Below the pieces are notes generated by a model. It was not told the DNA's origin. It worked only from the letters and a program-made list of their open reading frames with translations, and did no database searches. This document shows positions 46,031-54,778 of a DNA stretch of 64,000 nucleotides, piece by piece. How positions within the stretch are numbered: the stretch's first letter is position 1; every line of letters begins with the position of its first letter. A program made the position numbers and the translations under genes. Origin of the DNA: DASSNU01 sp035701265 (GTDB taxonomy: Bacteria > Gemmatimonadota > Gemmatimonadetes > Gemmatimonadales > Gemmatimonadaceae); contig DASSNU010000021.1 of assembly GCA_035701265.1 (NCBI GenBank), positions 186,001 through 250,000 of the forward strand, read 5' to 3'.

Positions 46031-46776
46031 TGCGAATCGATGTGGTCTTCGGAGCGACGAGCCTCACGCCCGCGCTGGTGAGCGGTCGCGTGGTCGCGGT
46101 GATCGACGTGCTGCGTGCGTCGACGAGCATCGCCGCGGCGCTCGCCAACGGTGCGCGAACGATCATCCCGCTCGACAGCATCGACGAGGTGATCACGCGC
46201 GCGAAGGCGTTCGATCGCTCCGAGGTGCGGCTGGCCGGGGAGCGGAAGATGCTGCCGATCTCCGGCTTCGACCTGGGCAATTCGCCATCGGAGTTCTCGC
46301 GCGAGGTGGTGGAGGGGAAGACCGTTCTGCTCACCACGACGAACGGCACGTCCGCGCTGGTGTCGGTGCAGGGCGCGCGCGACGCTGTGGTGGCGGCGTA
46401 CGTCAACTTTTCCGCCGTGCTCGCACTGCTCGGCACCGCGCTGCGCGGCGGCGCGGACGTGACGCTCCTCTGTGCCGGACGCGACCGCCAGCTCGCGCTG
46501 GAGGATGCCGCCTGCGCCGGCCGCTATGCGCTGCAGCTCCGCGCGCGTGCGGAGGAGGCGGAGATGAGCGACGGCGCTGCGGCGTGCGCCCTCATCGCGA
46601 CACAGTACGAGGGGCGGCTGGAAGAAATGCTCGAGGCCTCGGAGCACGGACGCGCGCTCCGCGATGCGGGCTTCCAGCGCGATCTCGCGGATTGCGCCGC
46701 GATTGACGCGTATCCCGTCGTCCCCATCTACCAGGACCGTCAAATCACGCGCCTCGGTCCTGACCGGGAGCGCTGA
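46030..46776 (+). CDS. comB: ComB-like 2-phosphosulfolactate phosphatase family protein
   Basis: A 248-residue protein of the ComB family: VVAVIDVLRASTSIAAALANGA, AGERKMLPISGFDLGNSPSEF, LLTTTNGTSAL and LLCAGRDRQLALEDAACAG are its signature stretches. In methanogens ComB removes phosphate from 2-phosphosulfolactate on the coenzyme M pathway, but many bacteria without coenzyme M keep a homologue, possibly for sulfolactate or another phospho-substrate. It is coupled to accC and lies 4 nt before ftsK. Confidence 0.88.
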   Translation: MRIDVVFGATSLTPALVSGRVVAVIDVLRASTSIAAALANGARTIIPLDSIDEVITRAKAFDRSEVRLAGERKMLPISGFDLGNSPSEFSREVVEGKTVLLTTTNGTSALVSVQGARDAVVAAYVNFSAVLALLGTALRGGADVTLLCAGRDRQLALEDAACAGRYALQLRARAEEAEMSDGAAACALIATQYEGRLEEMLEASEHGRALRDAGFQRDLADCAAIDAYPVVPIYQDRQITRLGPDRER

Positions 46777-46780
46777 CCCG

Positions 46781-49093
46781 ATGGGCGGAGGGCACGTCCG
46801 CCGCGAGCTTGCGGGAGTCGCGCTGCTGCTCCTCGCCGCCTTCCTGTTGGTGGCCGTGCTCGCAGGACAGGGGAGTGCGCGCGACGTCGGCGCGTGCACC
46901 TCGGCGCACGGCCTCACCGGACCGGTGGGTGCATGCGTGCGCGCCTCGGTGATGTTCCTCGTCGGGCTCCCGGCCATGCTCGTCGTCCCGCTGCTTCCGG
47001 CCGTCGAAGGGCTCCGCCTGCTGGGGCGCATCGAGGGACGCACCGACCGGTCGTGGCTCATCTTCCTGGGCGGGCTCGTGCTCCTGCTGCCGGTGGGAAT
47101 CGGACTGGCCGTGGGGAGTGTCGGCGGCGCAGACGTGCATCCGTCCACCGGGCTGTGGGGCGGATTCCTGTCGTTCTATCTGGCGCGGGGATTCGGGTCC
47201 GCCGGTGCGTGGATCGTGCTCCTGCTCGCCTTCAGCGCCCTCACCGTCGTGACGCTCGCCTGGAATCCGGTGCGCGTGGTGCTGGGACATCGTGGCGCCG
47301 GCGCGAAAGGGACGAGCCAGCCGGTGGCCGCGACCGCTCCGGCGTGGGGGAGCCCGCTGGCCGGCCTCCTGGAGCCCGCACCCGACGAGTTGCCCGGCGT
47401 CTCCACCACGGCTGTAGACGACGACGCGCCGGCGCGCGCGCGCGCGGGTGGTCGCGCCAGGAAGAGCAAGGCGGAGCAGGCCGCGGAACGGACGGAACGC
47501 ATCGCCGCCGAAATGCAGCGGCACGAGCCGGAGGTGCCCGCCGCGGACGAGCTGCCACCGACCGATCTCCTGACACCGGCACCGCCGCGCAACCCCGACG
47601 CCGACCGGCGCGAGCTGGACGCCATGGGGCAGCGCATCCGCGATGCGCTGGGGACGTTCAAGGTGGACGCCGAGATCGTGGGGCGCACGACGGGACCCGT
47701 CGTCACGCAGTTCGAGGTGGAGCCGGCGCCGGGCGTGAAGGTGCGGCAGATCGCGAACCTCTCGAACGACCTGGCGCTCGCGATGCGGGCGCCGAGCGTG
47801 CGCATCGTGGCGCCCATCCCCGGGCGGGGCGCGGTGGGGATCGAGGTGCCCAACCCCAGCGCGGAGATCGTCGCCTTCCGCGAGCTGGTGGAGACGCGCG
47901 AGTTCCAGGGCGCGCGCGCGGCGCTTCCCATCGCACTGGGCAAGGACCTGGAGGGGAAGCCGGTGATCGCCGATCTGGCGAAGATGCCGCACCTGCTCAT
48001 CGCCGGCGCGACTGGGTCGGGGAAATCGGTGTGCATCAACACGCTCATCACGAGCCTCATCTACCGGCACACGCCGCGCACGCTCCGCTTCCTGATGATC
48101 GATCCGAAGATGGTGGAGCTCTCGGTGTACAACGCGCTCCCGCACCTGCGACACAAGGTCATCACCGACAATCGGGATGCGGCGGCGGTGCTGCGCTGGG
48201 CCGTGCTCGAGATGCAGGACCGCTACGAGCTCCTCGCCGCCAACGGCTGTCGCAACGTGCAGGACTTCAACCGGCGCGTGCAGTCCGGCGCGGAGCTCAA
48301 GCGTGCCGCGTCGCCTGACGTGGCGTTCGAGGACACCGTGTATCGCGGCACGGTGCTGCCGTACATCGTGGTCGTGATCGACGAGCTGGCGGATCTCATG
48401 ATGACGGTGCAGGGCGAAGTGGAGACGCCGCTTGCCATCCTGGCGCAGAAGGCGCGTGCGATCGGCCTGCACCTCATTCTCGCCACGCAGCGGCCGAGCG
48501 TGAACGTGATCACCGGGCTCATCAAGGCCAACTTCCCGAGCCGGATCGCCTTTCGCGTCGCGTCGCAGGTGGACAGCCGCACGATCATCGATGGGATCGG
48601 TGCAGAATCGTTGCTCGGCAATGGCGACATGCTCTTCATCCCTCCCGGCAAGTCGGAGCCGGCGCGACTGCAGGGGGCGTTCATCTCGAGCGAGGACACC
48701 GAGCGACTGACCGCCTGGTACGAGCAGCGGCGCGCGGAGCAGCGCGAGGCGATGCGCGCGCAGGGGCTGGTACCCGAGGAGCCGGAGGTGAGCGAGGAGG
48801 ACATCCTGGAGCAGGTGCGCAAGCACGATGCGCAGGAGGCGGGCGGACCGGCGGAGGACGGCGAGAGCGGCGAGCGCGACAAGCTCTTTCGCGAGGCCGC
48901 GGAGGTGGTCGTCCAGCACCAGCAAGGTTCCACGTCACTGCTGCAGCGCCGGCTCAAGGTAGGCTACGGACGCGCGGCGCGTATCATCGATCAGCTCCAC
49001 GAAGCGGGAGTGCTCGGTCCTCCGGACGGCTCGAAGCCGCGCGACGTGCTGGTGGGGCTCGACGAGCTGGACCGGATCTGCCGCAAGGGCTGA
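46781..49093 (+). CDS. ftsK: DNA translocase FtsK/SpoIIIE
   Basis: A 770-residue divisome motor that clears and resolves chromosomes. About four N-terminal membrane helices (to residue about 165) are followed by a short Ala/Arg/Glu linker and the motor domain: Walker A GATGSGKS (409-416), DPKMVELSVYNALPHL, VVIDELADLMM, ATQRPSVNVITGLIKANFPSR. The C-terminal winged-helix gamma domain (QHQQGSTSLLQRRLKVGYGRAARIID) binds KOPS. Two Cys (ACTSAHGLTGPVGAC) lie in a periplasmic loop between helices. A 232-nt gene-free stretch follows. Confidence 0.96.
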   Translation: MGGGHVRRELAGVALLLLAAFLLVAVLAGQGSARDVGACTSAHGLTGPVGACVRASVMFLVGLPAMLVVPLLPAVEGLRLLGRIEGRTDRSWLIFLGGLVLLLPVGIGLAVGSVGGADVHPSTGLWGGFLSFYLARGFGSAGAWIVLLLAFSALTVVTLAWNPVRVVLGHRGAGAKGTSQPVAATAPAWGSPLAGLLEPAPDELPGVSTTAVDDDAPARARAGGRARKSKAEQAAERTERIAAEMQRHEPEVPAADELPPTDLLTPAPPRNPDADRRELDAMGQRIRDALGTFKVDAEIVGRTTGPVVTQFEVEPAPGVKVRQIANLSNDLALAMRAPSVRIVAPIPGRGAVGIEVPNPSAEIVAFRELVETREFQGARAALPIALGKDLEGKPVIADLAKMPHLLIAGATGSGKSVCINTLITSLIYRHTPRTLRFLMIDPKMVELSVYNALPHLRHKVITDNRDAAAVLRWAVLEMQDRYELLAANGCRNVQDFNRRVQSGAELKRAASPDVAFEDTVYRGTVLPYIVVVIDELADLMMTVQGEVETPLAILAQKARAIGLHLILATQRPSVNVITGLIKANFPSRIAFRVASQVDSRTIIDGIGAESLLGNGDMLFIPPGKSEPARLQGAFISSEDTERLTAWYEQRRAEQREAMRAQGLVPEEPEVSEEDILEQVRKHDAQEAGGPAEDGESGERDKLFREAAEVVVQHQQGSTSLLQRRLKVGYGRAARIIDQLHEAGVLGPPDGSKPRDVLVGLDELDRICRKG

Positions 49094-49325
49094 GCGCGGC
49101 AGAGGTCGCGCGCTTCTTCGCGCCTGTGCGCACCGCGGCATGCGCTGTACGTTGCGAGGCGCACGCATTTCCGTGGGCGCGTCACTCGCTCCGCGCGCTC
49201 CCACGCGCGCTTCTCGCCCGATCTCCCGCCCGCACGTCTCGCCCGCTCTCCCACGCGCAGTGCATTGATGCGGCTCGCCACCGATCGGTGACGGGGAGCT
49301 CGGCACCGGGCGTTAACGTGCGCGC
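49094..49325. other. Gene-free spacer between ftsK and yraN
   Basis: This 232-nt stretch has no convincing gene. Two imperfect 25-nt direct copies beginning TCTCGCCCG start at 49212 and 49237 in a C-rich tract. No clear terminator or promoter was found; a TAACG-like element near 49313 is too weak to call. Confidence 0.4.
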
Positions 49326-49700
49326 GTGTCGGACCCACGGCAGGCGCTCGGACGCTACGGCGAGGAGGTAGTCGCTCGATGGCTGGAAGGGCGGGGGTGG
49401 CGGGTGCTCGACCGGCGTTTCCGGTCGGGGCATCGCGACCTGGACCTGGTGGTGGAGCGGGGTGGAGCGGTGGCGTTCGTGGAGGTGAAGGCCCGACGTG
49501 GGCGTTCGTTTCAGCATCCGATCGAAGCCGTCAACTGGCGAAAGCAGCGTGAGTTGGTGCGTTCAGCTCATGTATGGCTCGAACGTCGTGGCTGGCCGGG
49601 TGTGTCCTATCGCTTCGATGTGGTGGGGGTGCTGATCGGCGACCGCGCGGTGCGTGTTCGGCACGTCGAGAATGCGTTCACGCTGCCATGGAGGGGTTGA
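49326..49700 (+). CDS. yraN: YraN/UPF0102 nuclease-fold protein
   Basis: A 124-residue protein with the UPF0102 plan: LGRYGEEVVARWLEGRGWRVLDRRFR, then RDLDLVVERGGAVAFVEVKARRG, which is a PD-(D/E)xK nuclease core (D, E-V-K), and SFQHPIEAVNWRKQREL. The family's cellular function is not firmly settled; it may act in DNA processing. GTG 49326 is the start. A recA promoter begins in its last codons. Confidence 0.9.
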   Translation: MSDPRQALGRYGEEVVARWLEGRGWRVLDRRFRSGHRDLDLVVERGGAVAFVEVKARRGRSFQHPIEAVNWRKQRELVRSAHVWLERRGWPGVSYRFDVVGVLIGDRAVRVRHVENAFTLPWRG

Positions 49701-49725
49701 CCGGGGGACGCTGTTTTCGTAGTTT
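49697..49725 (+). promoter_or_regulatory. Probable recA promoter
   Basis: TTGACC (49697-49702), a 17-nt spacer and TAGTTT (49720-49725) resemble a sigma70 promoter overlapping the yraN stop. It leaves a leader of about 78 nt before recA. A second -10-like TACATT (49757-49762) lacks a -35. No clear LexA site was identified. Confidence 0.45.
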
Positions 49726-49809
49726 CTTCGGGGTACGGGAACGCCCCCAAAACCGGTACATTCTCCTGGTGGCCAGGCACGGACACCTTCACCAATCGGT
49801 GCAGAGAGC

Positions 49810-50865
49810 ATGGGAGTCTCCACGATTCAGGACGACAAGAAGAAGGCGCTGAACCTGGCCATTGCGCAGATCGAGAAGAGCTGCGGCAAGGGATCCATCA
49901 TGAAGATGGGTTCGGAGAATCCGCGCGTGCGCGTGGAGGCGATCCCCACCGGCGCCATCAATCTCGACGCGGCCATCGGCGTCGGCGGTATTCCGCGCGG
50001 ACGCGTGACGGAAATCTACGGCCCGGAGGCGAGCGGCAAGACGACGCTCTGCTTGCACGTGGTGGCCAACGCGCAGCGCGCGGGCGGCGTCGCGGCGTAC
50101 ATCGACGCGGAGCACGCGTTGGACATCGAATACGCCACCAAGCTGGGCGTCGATGTCGAGAATCTCCTGGTGTCGCAGCCGGACACGGGCGAGCAGGCGC
50201 TCGAGATCTGCGAGATCCTCGTGCGCTCCGGCGCGGTGGACGTGGTCGTGATCGATTCGGTCGCCGCGCTCGTTCCCAAGGCGGAGATCGAGGGTGAGAT
50301 GGGCGATTCGCACGTCGGCTTGCAGGCGCGCCTCATGAGCCAGGCGTTGCGAAAGCTCACCGGCGCGATCGCCCGCTCCAAGACGGCCGTCATCTTCATC
50401 AATCAGTTGCGTGAGAAGATCGGCGTCATGTTCGGCAATCCGGAAACCACCACCGGCGGCAAGGCGCTCAAGTTCTACGCGTCGGTGCGGCTCGACATCC
50501 GGCGCATCGGTCCGGTGAAGGAGAAGGACGACGTCACCGGCTCGCACGTGCGCGTGAAGGTGGTCAAGAACAAGGTTGCGCCCCCGTTCAAGCAGGCGGA
50601 GTTCGACATCATGTACGCCGAAGGGATCAGCCACACTTCCCTGCTGGTGGACATCGGTGCGGAGTCCGGGATCATCGAGAAGTCGGGCGCCTGGTACAGC
50701 TACAATGGCCAGCGCATCGGGCAGGGGCGCGAGAATGCGAAGCTCTTCCTCAAGGACAATCCCGTGCTCATGACCGAGGTCGAGGAAAAGGTGAAGGGAA
50801 TACTCGGCATCACGAAAGGAAATGGCACGGTGGCCGATGGCGCGGAGGTCGTCGCCGACGAGTAA
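49810..50865 (+). CDS. recA: Recombinase RecA
   Basis: A 351-residue recombinase with Walker A GPEASGKTT (from residue 71), IDAEHALD, VVIDSVAALVPKAEIEGEMGD, FINQLREKIGVMFGNPETTTGGKALKFYAS and the loop L2 region. It forms filaments on single-stranded DNA, exchanges strands and activates LexA-type autocleavage. The C-terminus carries the acidic DGAEVVADE tail. recX lies downstream after a 273-nt structured spacer. Confidence 0.99.
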   Translation: MGVSTIQDDKKKALNLAIAQIEKSCGKGSIMKMGSENPRVRVEAIPTGAINLDAAIGVGGIPRGRVTEIYGPEASGKTTLCLHVVANAQRAGGVAAYIDAEHALDIEYATKLGVDVENLLVSQPDTGEQALEICEILVRSGAVDVVVIDSVAALVPKAEIEGEMGDSHVGLQARLMSQALRKLTGAIARSKTAVIFINQLREKIGVMFGNPETTTGGKALKFYASVRLDIRRIGPVKEKDDVTGSHVRVKVVKNKVAPPFKQAEFDIMYAEGISHTSLLVDIGAESGIIEKSGAWYSYNGQRIGQGRENAKLFLKDNPVLMTEVEEKVKGILGITKGNGTVADGAEVVADE

Positions 50866-50899
50866 TCGCACGCACGGCGCGGCCGACCCTGGGTCGTTG

Positions 50900-50973
50900 G
50901 GGCCGAGGGAGGGATCGTTGAGAGCTGGGGTACCCGGACAATGCCCCGTTCCTGACGGTCCAGCTCTCGGCCC
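50900..50973 (+). other. Long structured hairpin in the recA-recX spacer
   Basis: GGGCCGAG (50900-50907) pairs with CTCGGCCC (50966-50973), and GAGAGCTGG (50920-50928) pairs with CCAGCTCTC (50960-50968). The two right arms share 3 nt, so stems stack or compete. A further 24-nt near-palindrome with a G8 run follows at 50991-51015. It could terminate recA, or tune recX expression. Confidence 0.45.
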
Positions 50974-51013
50974 TTCCGCATCCGGCGATCGGCGCCCGCC
51001 CCAGGGGGGGGCG

Positions 51014-51088
51014 CCGCAACCGCCCGCTCCGCAACCGCTGGCGCCGCGAGCGCACGCGCCGCAAACACCGGTGCCGCGACGTCTCTTG
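51014..51088 (+). repeat. Five 15-nt tandem repeats between recA and recX
   Basis: Units beginning CCGCRA start at 51014, 51029, 51044, 51059 and 51074, exactly 15 nt apart, with the bodies diverged. In one + frame they read as repeated Ala-Pro-Gln-x-x pentapeptides, but the enclosing frame overlaps recA and has no supported start. The recX start is 50 nt further on. Confidence 0.65.
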
Positions 51089-51138
51089 CACGGACGCGGC
51101 GCGCACGCGTCGCTTCCCCACGGAATCGTGTCAGGTTC

Positions 51139-51795
51139 ATGCCGCTGATCACCGCCATCACGCCCCACGCGCGGCGCGCAGGGCGCTTCGACGTGGAGCT
51201 CGAGGGAGACGAGACGCTCACCCTCTCCGATGAGGCCGTCGTGCGACTCGGTCTCCGCGCTGGGGCGCGGCTCGACGACGCCTCGCTCGATGCCGTACGC
51301 CGGTGCAGCGTCGAAGTGCACACGCTCGACCGCGCGCTCGACATGCTGGCCTTTCGCTCGCGCGCAGCCCGGGAGCTCCGCCGCTCGCTCATTCGCAAGG
51401 GCGAGCCGGCGGAAGCGGTGGACGCCGTGATCCCGCGTCTCATCGCCGCAGGGTTGCTGGACGACGCGCAGTACGCCCGCCAGCTCGCGCGGAGCAAGCT
51501 CACCGGCAAGGGGTTCTCGCGCCGCCGGCTGGCGACGGAGCTCTTCAAGCGCGGCGTGGAGCGCGACGTGGCCGAGGAGGCGATCGCCGACGTCGTGCGC
51601 GAAGAGGAGGTGGACGAGCAGGCGATGCTCGAGGCCGTCGCGCGCCGGCAGGTCGGGCGGCTCGCCGCGCTGGATGCGCTCTCGCGCCGGCGCCGGCTGT
51701 ATGCCTTCCTGGCCCGCCGCGGCTACGCCTCCGACGACATCCGCCGGGTGCTCCGTCGCGTGTTGGGGGACGAGGGACCTTCCCCTGCGGAGTGA
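51139..51795 (+). CDS. recX: RecA regulatory protein RecX
   Basis: A 218-residue RecX with three-helix repeats: RALDMLAFRSRAARELRRSLIRKG, IPRLIAAGLLDDAQYARQLARSKL and FLARRGYASDDIRRVLRRVL. RecX caps and limits RecA filament growth. An N-terminal extension of about 65 residues (beta-rich, ITPHARRAGRFDVELEGDE) precedes the repeats, as in many non-proteobacterial RecX proteins. No overlap with alaS; a 117-nt spacer contains the alaS promoter. Confidence 0.92.
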   Translation: MPLITAITPHARRAGRFDVELEGDETLTLSDEAVVRLGLRAGARLDDASLDAVRRCSVEVHTLDRALDMLAFRSRAARELRRSLIRKGEPAEAVDAVIPRLIAAGLLDDAQYARQLARSKLTGKGFSRRRLATELFKRGVERDVAEEAIADVVREEEVDEQAMLEAVARRQVGRLAALDALSRRRRLYAFLARRGYASDDIRRVLRRVLGDEGPSPAE

Positions 51796-51874
51796 ACCAT
51801 CGCGCGCAGTGATGAGCGGCCGGGCACCGCGCTCATCACCGCGCACGAGCGACCATCCAGCGGCGCACGGCTGC

Positions 51875-51904
51875 TTGAGGCAATCCGCGCGCGATCTCTA
51901 TATT
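51875..51904 (+). promoter_or_regulatory. alaS promoter directing a leaderless mRNA
   Basis: TTGAGG (51875-51880), an 18-nt spacer and TATATT (51899-51904) form a sigma70-like promoter. The -10 ends 8 nt before ATG 51913, so the transcript should begin at or within a base or two of the start codon. Confidence 0.55.
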
Positions 51905-51912
51905 GTGTGCCT

Positions 51913-54750
51913 ATGCGCGCTTCCGAGATTCGCGAGCGGTTTCTCTCGTACTTCGAGCGGCAGCAGCACGCCCGCCGCCCGAGCTCGTCGCTCATCCCCA
52001 CCGACGATCCCACCCTCCTCTTCACGAATGCGGGGATGGTGCAGTTCAAGCGGATCTTCCTCGGGCTCGAGACGCCGGAGTTCGGACGCCGCGCCACCAC
52101 GGCGCAGAAGTGCGTGCGCGCCGGAGGCAAGCACAACGACCTGGAGCAGGTGGGGCACACGGCGCGCCACCACACGTTTTTCGAGATGCTCGGCAACTTC
52201 TCCTTCGGCGACTACTTCAAGCGCGAGGCGATCGCCTTCGCCTGGGAGTTCGTCACGAAGGAGCTCGCCCTCGATGCGCGTCATCTCCGCGTCACCGTGT
52301 ACGAGGAGGACGACGAGGCGCGCGCCCTCTGGCGCGAGGTGGCCGGCCTTCCTGACTCGCGCATCTACGGGCTGGGCGACCGCGACAATTTCTGGCAGAT
52401 GGCGGACACGGGACCGTGCGGTCCCTGCTCCGAGCTGTACGTCGACATGGCGCACCTCGCGCGCGACTGGCAGTTCCCGCCGGGCGCCCAGGGCGAGTGG
52501 ACCGAGACGGGGGGGGGGCGCACGGAGTTCTCGCGCGACGCGTTCGTGGAGGGCGCTGAGGCGGGGCGCTTTCTCGAGATCTGGAACCTGGTCTTCATGC
52601 AGTACGACCGGCAGCCGGATGGCACGCTCATCCCCCTGCCGCGCCCGTCCGTGGACACGGGTGCGGGGCTGGAGCGGATCGCCGCCGTCATGCAGGGCGT
52701 CACCAGCAACTACCACACGGACCTGTTCGCTCCGCTCATCGCGGCGGCCGAGCGTGCGTTGCAGGGAATCCCCTATCGCGGGCGCGAGAGTGACGCGCCG
52801 TACGCGCACGCGTTCGCGCACGGCAGCGCGGGCGTCCTGTCATCCGCGGCGCGCGATGGCCGCGTGATGGTGCAGCCGGCCGCGTTCCGCGTGCTCGCGG
52901 ATCACGCGCGCGCGGTGGCGTTCCTCCTTGCCGATGGCGTGTATCCATCGAACGAAGGACGCGGCTACGTACTGCGACGCATTCTGCGCCGTGCCGTGCG
53001 CCACGCGTGGTTGCTGGGACGCGCCGAGCCCACGTTGGTGACGGTCGTGGACGCGGTGGTGGACACCATGGGAGATGCCTACCCGGAGCTCCGCGCGCGC
53101 CGCCAGTTCCTCTTGGAAACGACGCGCGCCGAGGAGGAGCGCTTTCTGCAGACGATCGGCGAGGGGATGCGCCGGTTCGACGAGCTGGCGCCCGTGCATA
53201 CCACGCAGGGCTCCACCGCGCTGCATGGGACGATCGCGGGGGAGGACGCGTTCCGGCTGTACGACACGTATGGTTTCCCGCTCGACCTCACCGAGCTCAT
53301 GGCGCGCGAACGGGGCTACACGGTGGACGTGAGCGGCTTCGAGCGCGCGCTCGGGATGCAGCGCGAGCAGTCGCGCGAGGAGCGGCGCGCGCGCGATCTG
53401 GCCGTCGGCGCGGACGCGCTGTCGCAGGGAACGTGGGACCTTCCACGCGCCGCCGGCGAGCCGGAGCCCACGCGCTTCGTGGGCTACGACACGGTGGAAA
53501 TCGAGACACAGACCACCGGGCTGCTGCGCCTCGGCGGCGACCGCGTGGCGGTGATGCTGCGCGAGACGCCGTTTTACGTGGAGTCCGGCGGCCAGGTGTC
53601 CGACCGCGGTGAGATCGTGGGCGACGGGTGGCGCGTGGATGTGGACGACGTCCGCAAAGTGGATGGCCGGATCGCCGCCGTGGGGACGCTGCACGGCACC
53701 TTTGCGTTCGGGCGCGCGGTGGCGCGTGTGCCCGCCACGGAGCGGCGCGACACGGAGCGTAACCACACGGCCACGCACCTGCTGCACGCGGCGCTCCGCC
53801 AGACGCTTGGCGAGCACGTGCACCAGGCCGGGTCGCTCGTGGCGCCCGACCGTCTCCGCTTCGACTTCACCCATCACGGTCCGCTCACCGCGGAACAGCT
53901 TGCCGAGGTGGAGCTGTTCGTCAATCGGGGCATCTGGGCGGACGTGGACCTGTCGATCGAGGAGCGCGCGTACGCGGACGCCGTGGCGAGCGGCGCGATG
54001 GCGCTCTTCGGTGAGAAGTACGGCGACGTGGTCCGCGTCGTGTCCATTCCCGGGTGGTCGGTGGAGCTCTGCGGCGGCACGCACGCGCGCAATACCGGAC
54101 AGATCGCGCTCTTCAAGATCGTGAGCGAGACGGGGGTGGCTGCGGGCGTGCGCCGCATCGAGGCGGTCACCGGGCCGCGCGCGTACGCGCTCGTGCGCGA
54201 CGAGGAGTCGCGCCTGCGCCGCGTGGCCGACGCGCTCCGGACGCCGGAAGATGCGGTGCTGCAGCGGGTGGAGGCATTGCTCGACGAGCGGCGCGCGCTC
54301 CAGCGCCGGCTGGATGAGGCGCTGCGCGGCGGCGACCAGATCCAGACGCTCCTCTCGTCGGCTGTTCCGGTGCGCATCCAGACGCCCGTTGCCGGAGGAC
54401 GCGATGATGGCACGGTGCGCGTGGTGGCTGCGGAAGTGTCCGCGAGCGATGTGCGCGAGCTGCAGGCCGTGGGAGACGCGTTGCGCGACAGGCTCGGCAG
54501 CGGCGTGGCGGTGGTGGGCGCGCGCTTTGCCGAGGGAAAGACGACGCTGCTGGTCGTGGTGACGGACGACCTGCGTGCGCACGGTGTGCGCGCCGATGCG
54601 ATCGTGAAGGAGCTTGCGGCCGCCGCGGGCGGGCGTGGGGGAGGGAAGGCGCACATGGCGCAGGCGGGGATCCCCGATGCGTCGCGCCTGGCCGACGCCA
54701 TCGCACGCGCGCCGGAGCTGGTGCGCGCGGCGCTCGCGCGCGCGGCGTGA
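51913..54750 (+). CDS. alaS: Alanyl-tRNA synthetase
   Basis: A 945-residue synthetase. Catalytic domain: RASEIRERFLSYFERQQHARRPSSSLIP, LLFTNAGMVQFKRIFLG, GNFSFGDYFKREAI and motif 3 GAGLERIAAVMQG. The editing domain has HTATHLLHAALRQTLG (HxxxH) and CGGTHARNTGQI, the zinc-binding hydrolytic centre that clears Ser/Gly mischarging. A C-terminal DHHA1-like domain ends GRGGGKAHMAQAG. ATG 51913 is preferred over GTG 51907, which would lie too close to the -10. A run of ten G bases (52509-52518) encodes part of TETGGGRTEF, a slippage-prone spot in an essential gene. Confidence 0.97.
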   Translation: MRASEIRERFLSYFERQQHARRPSSSLIPTDDPTLLFTNAGMVQFKRIFLGLETPEFGRRATTAQKCVRAGGKHNDLEQVGHTARHHTFFEMLGNFSFGDYFKREAIAFAWEFVTKELALDARHLRVTVYEEDDEARALWREVAGLPDSRIYGLGDRDNFWQMADTGPCGPCSELYVDMAHLARDWQFPPGAQGEWTETGGGRTEFSRDAFVEGAEAGRFLEIWNLVFMQYDRQPDGTLIPLPRPSVDTGAGLERIAAVMQGVTSNYHTDLFAPLIAAAERALQGIPYRGRESDAPYAHAFAHGSAGVLSSAARDGRVMVQPAAFRVLADHARAVAFLLADGVYPSNEGRGYVLRRILRRAVRHAWLLGRAEPTLVTVVDAVVDTMGDAYPELRARRQFLLETTRAEEERFLQTIGEGMRRFDELAPVHTTQGSTALHGTIAGEDAFRLYDTYGFPLDLTELMARERGYTVDVSGFERALGMQREQSREERRARDLAVGADALSQGTWDLPRAAGEPEPTRFVGYDTVEIETQTTGLLRLGGDRVAVMLRETPFYVESGGQVSDRGEIVGDGWRVDVDDVRKVDGRIAAVGTLHGTFAFGRAVARVPATERRDTERNHTATHLLHAALRQTLGEHVHQAGSLVAPDRLRFDFTHHGPLTAEQLAEVELFVNRGIWADVDLSIEERAYADAVASGAMALFGEKYGDVVRVVSIPGWSVELCGGTHARNTGQIALFKIVSETGVAAGVRRIEAVTGPRAYALVRDEESRLRRVADALRTPEDAVLQRVEALLDERRALQRRLDEALRGGDQIQTLLSSAVPVRIQTPVAGGRDDGTVRVVAAEVSASDVRELQAVGDALRDRLGSGVAVVGARFAEGKTTLLVVVTDDLRAHGVRADAIVKELAAAAGGRGGGKAHMAQAGIPDASRLADAIARAPELVRAALARAA

Positions 54751-54778
54751 CACGCTCCCGCGCAGGAGTGAGCGCCAC

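Noticed and set aside
49094..49325. Possible tRNA or small RNA in the ftsK-yraN gap
   Set aside because: No cloverleaf, TTC-loop or 3' end pattern was found; only C-rich imperfect repeats.
49726..49809. LexA-type operator upstream of recA
   Set aside because: GTAC and GAAC words occur (49733-49743) but no spacing fits a known LexA palindrome well enough.
51014..51088. CRISPR-like array
   Set aside because: The units are only 15 nt, contiguous and diverged, with no spacers and no cas genes.
50822..51148. + strand frame of 108 codons with Ala-Pro-Gln repeats across the recA end and spacer
   Set aside because: It overlaps recA, has no ribosome-binding site and no known domain. The repeat is reported as a finding instead.
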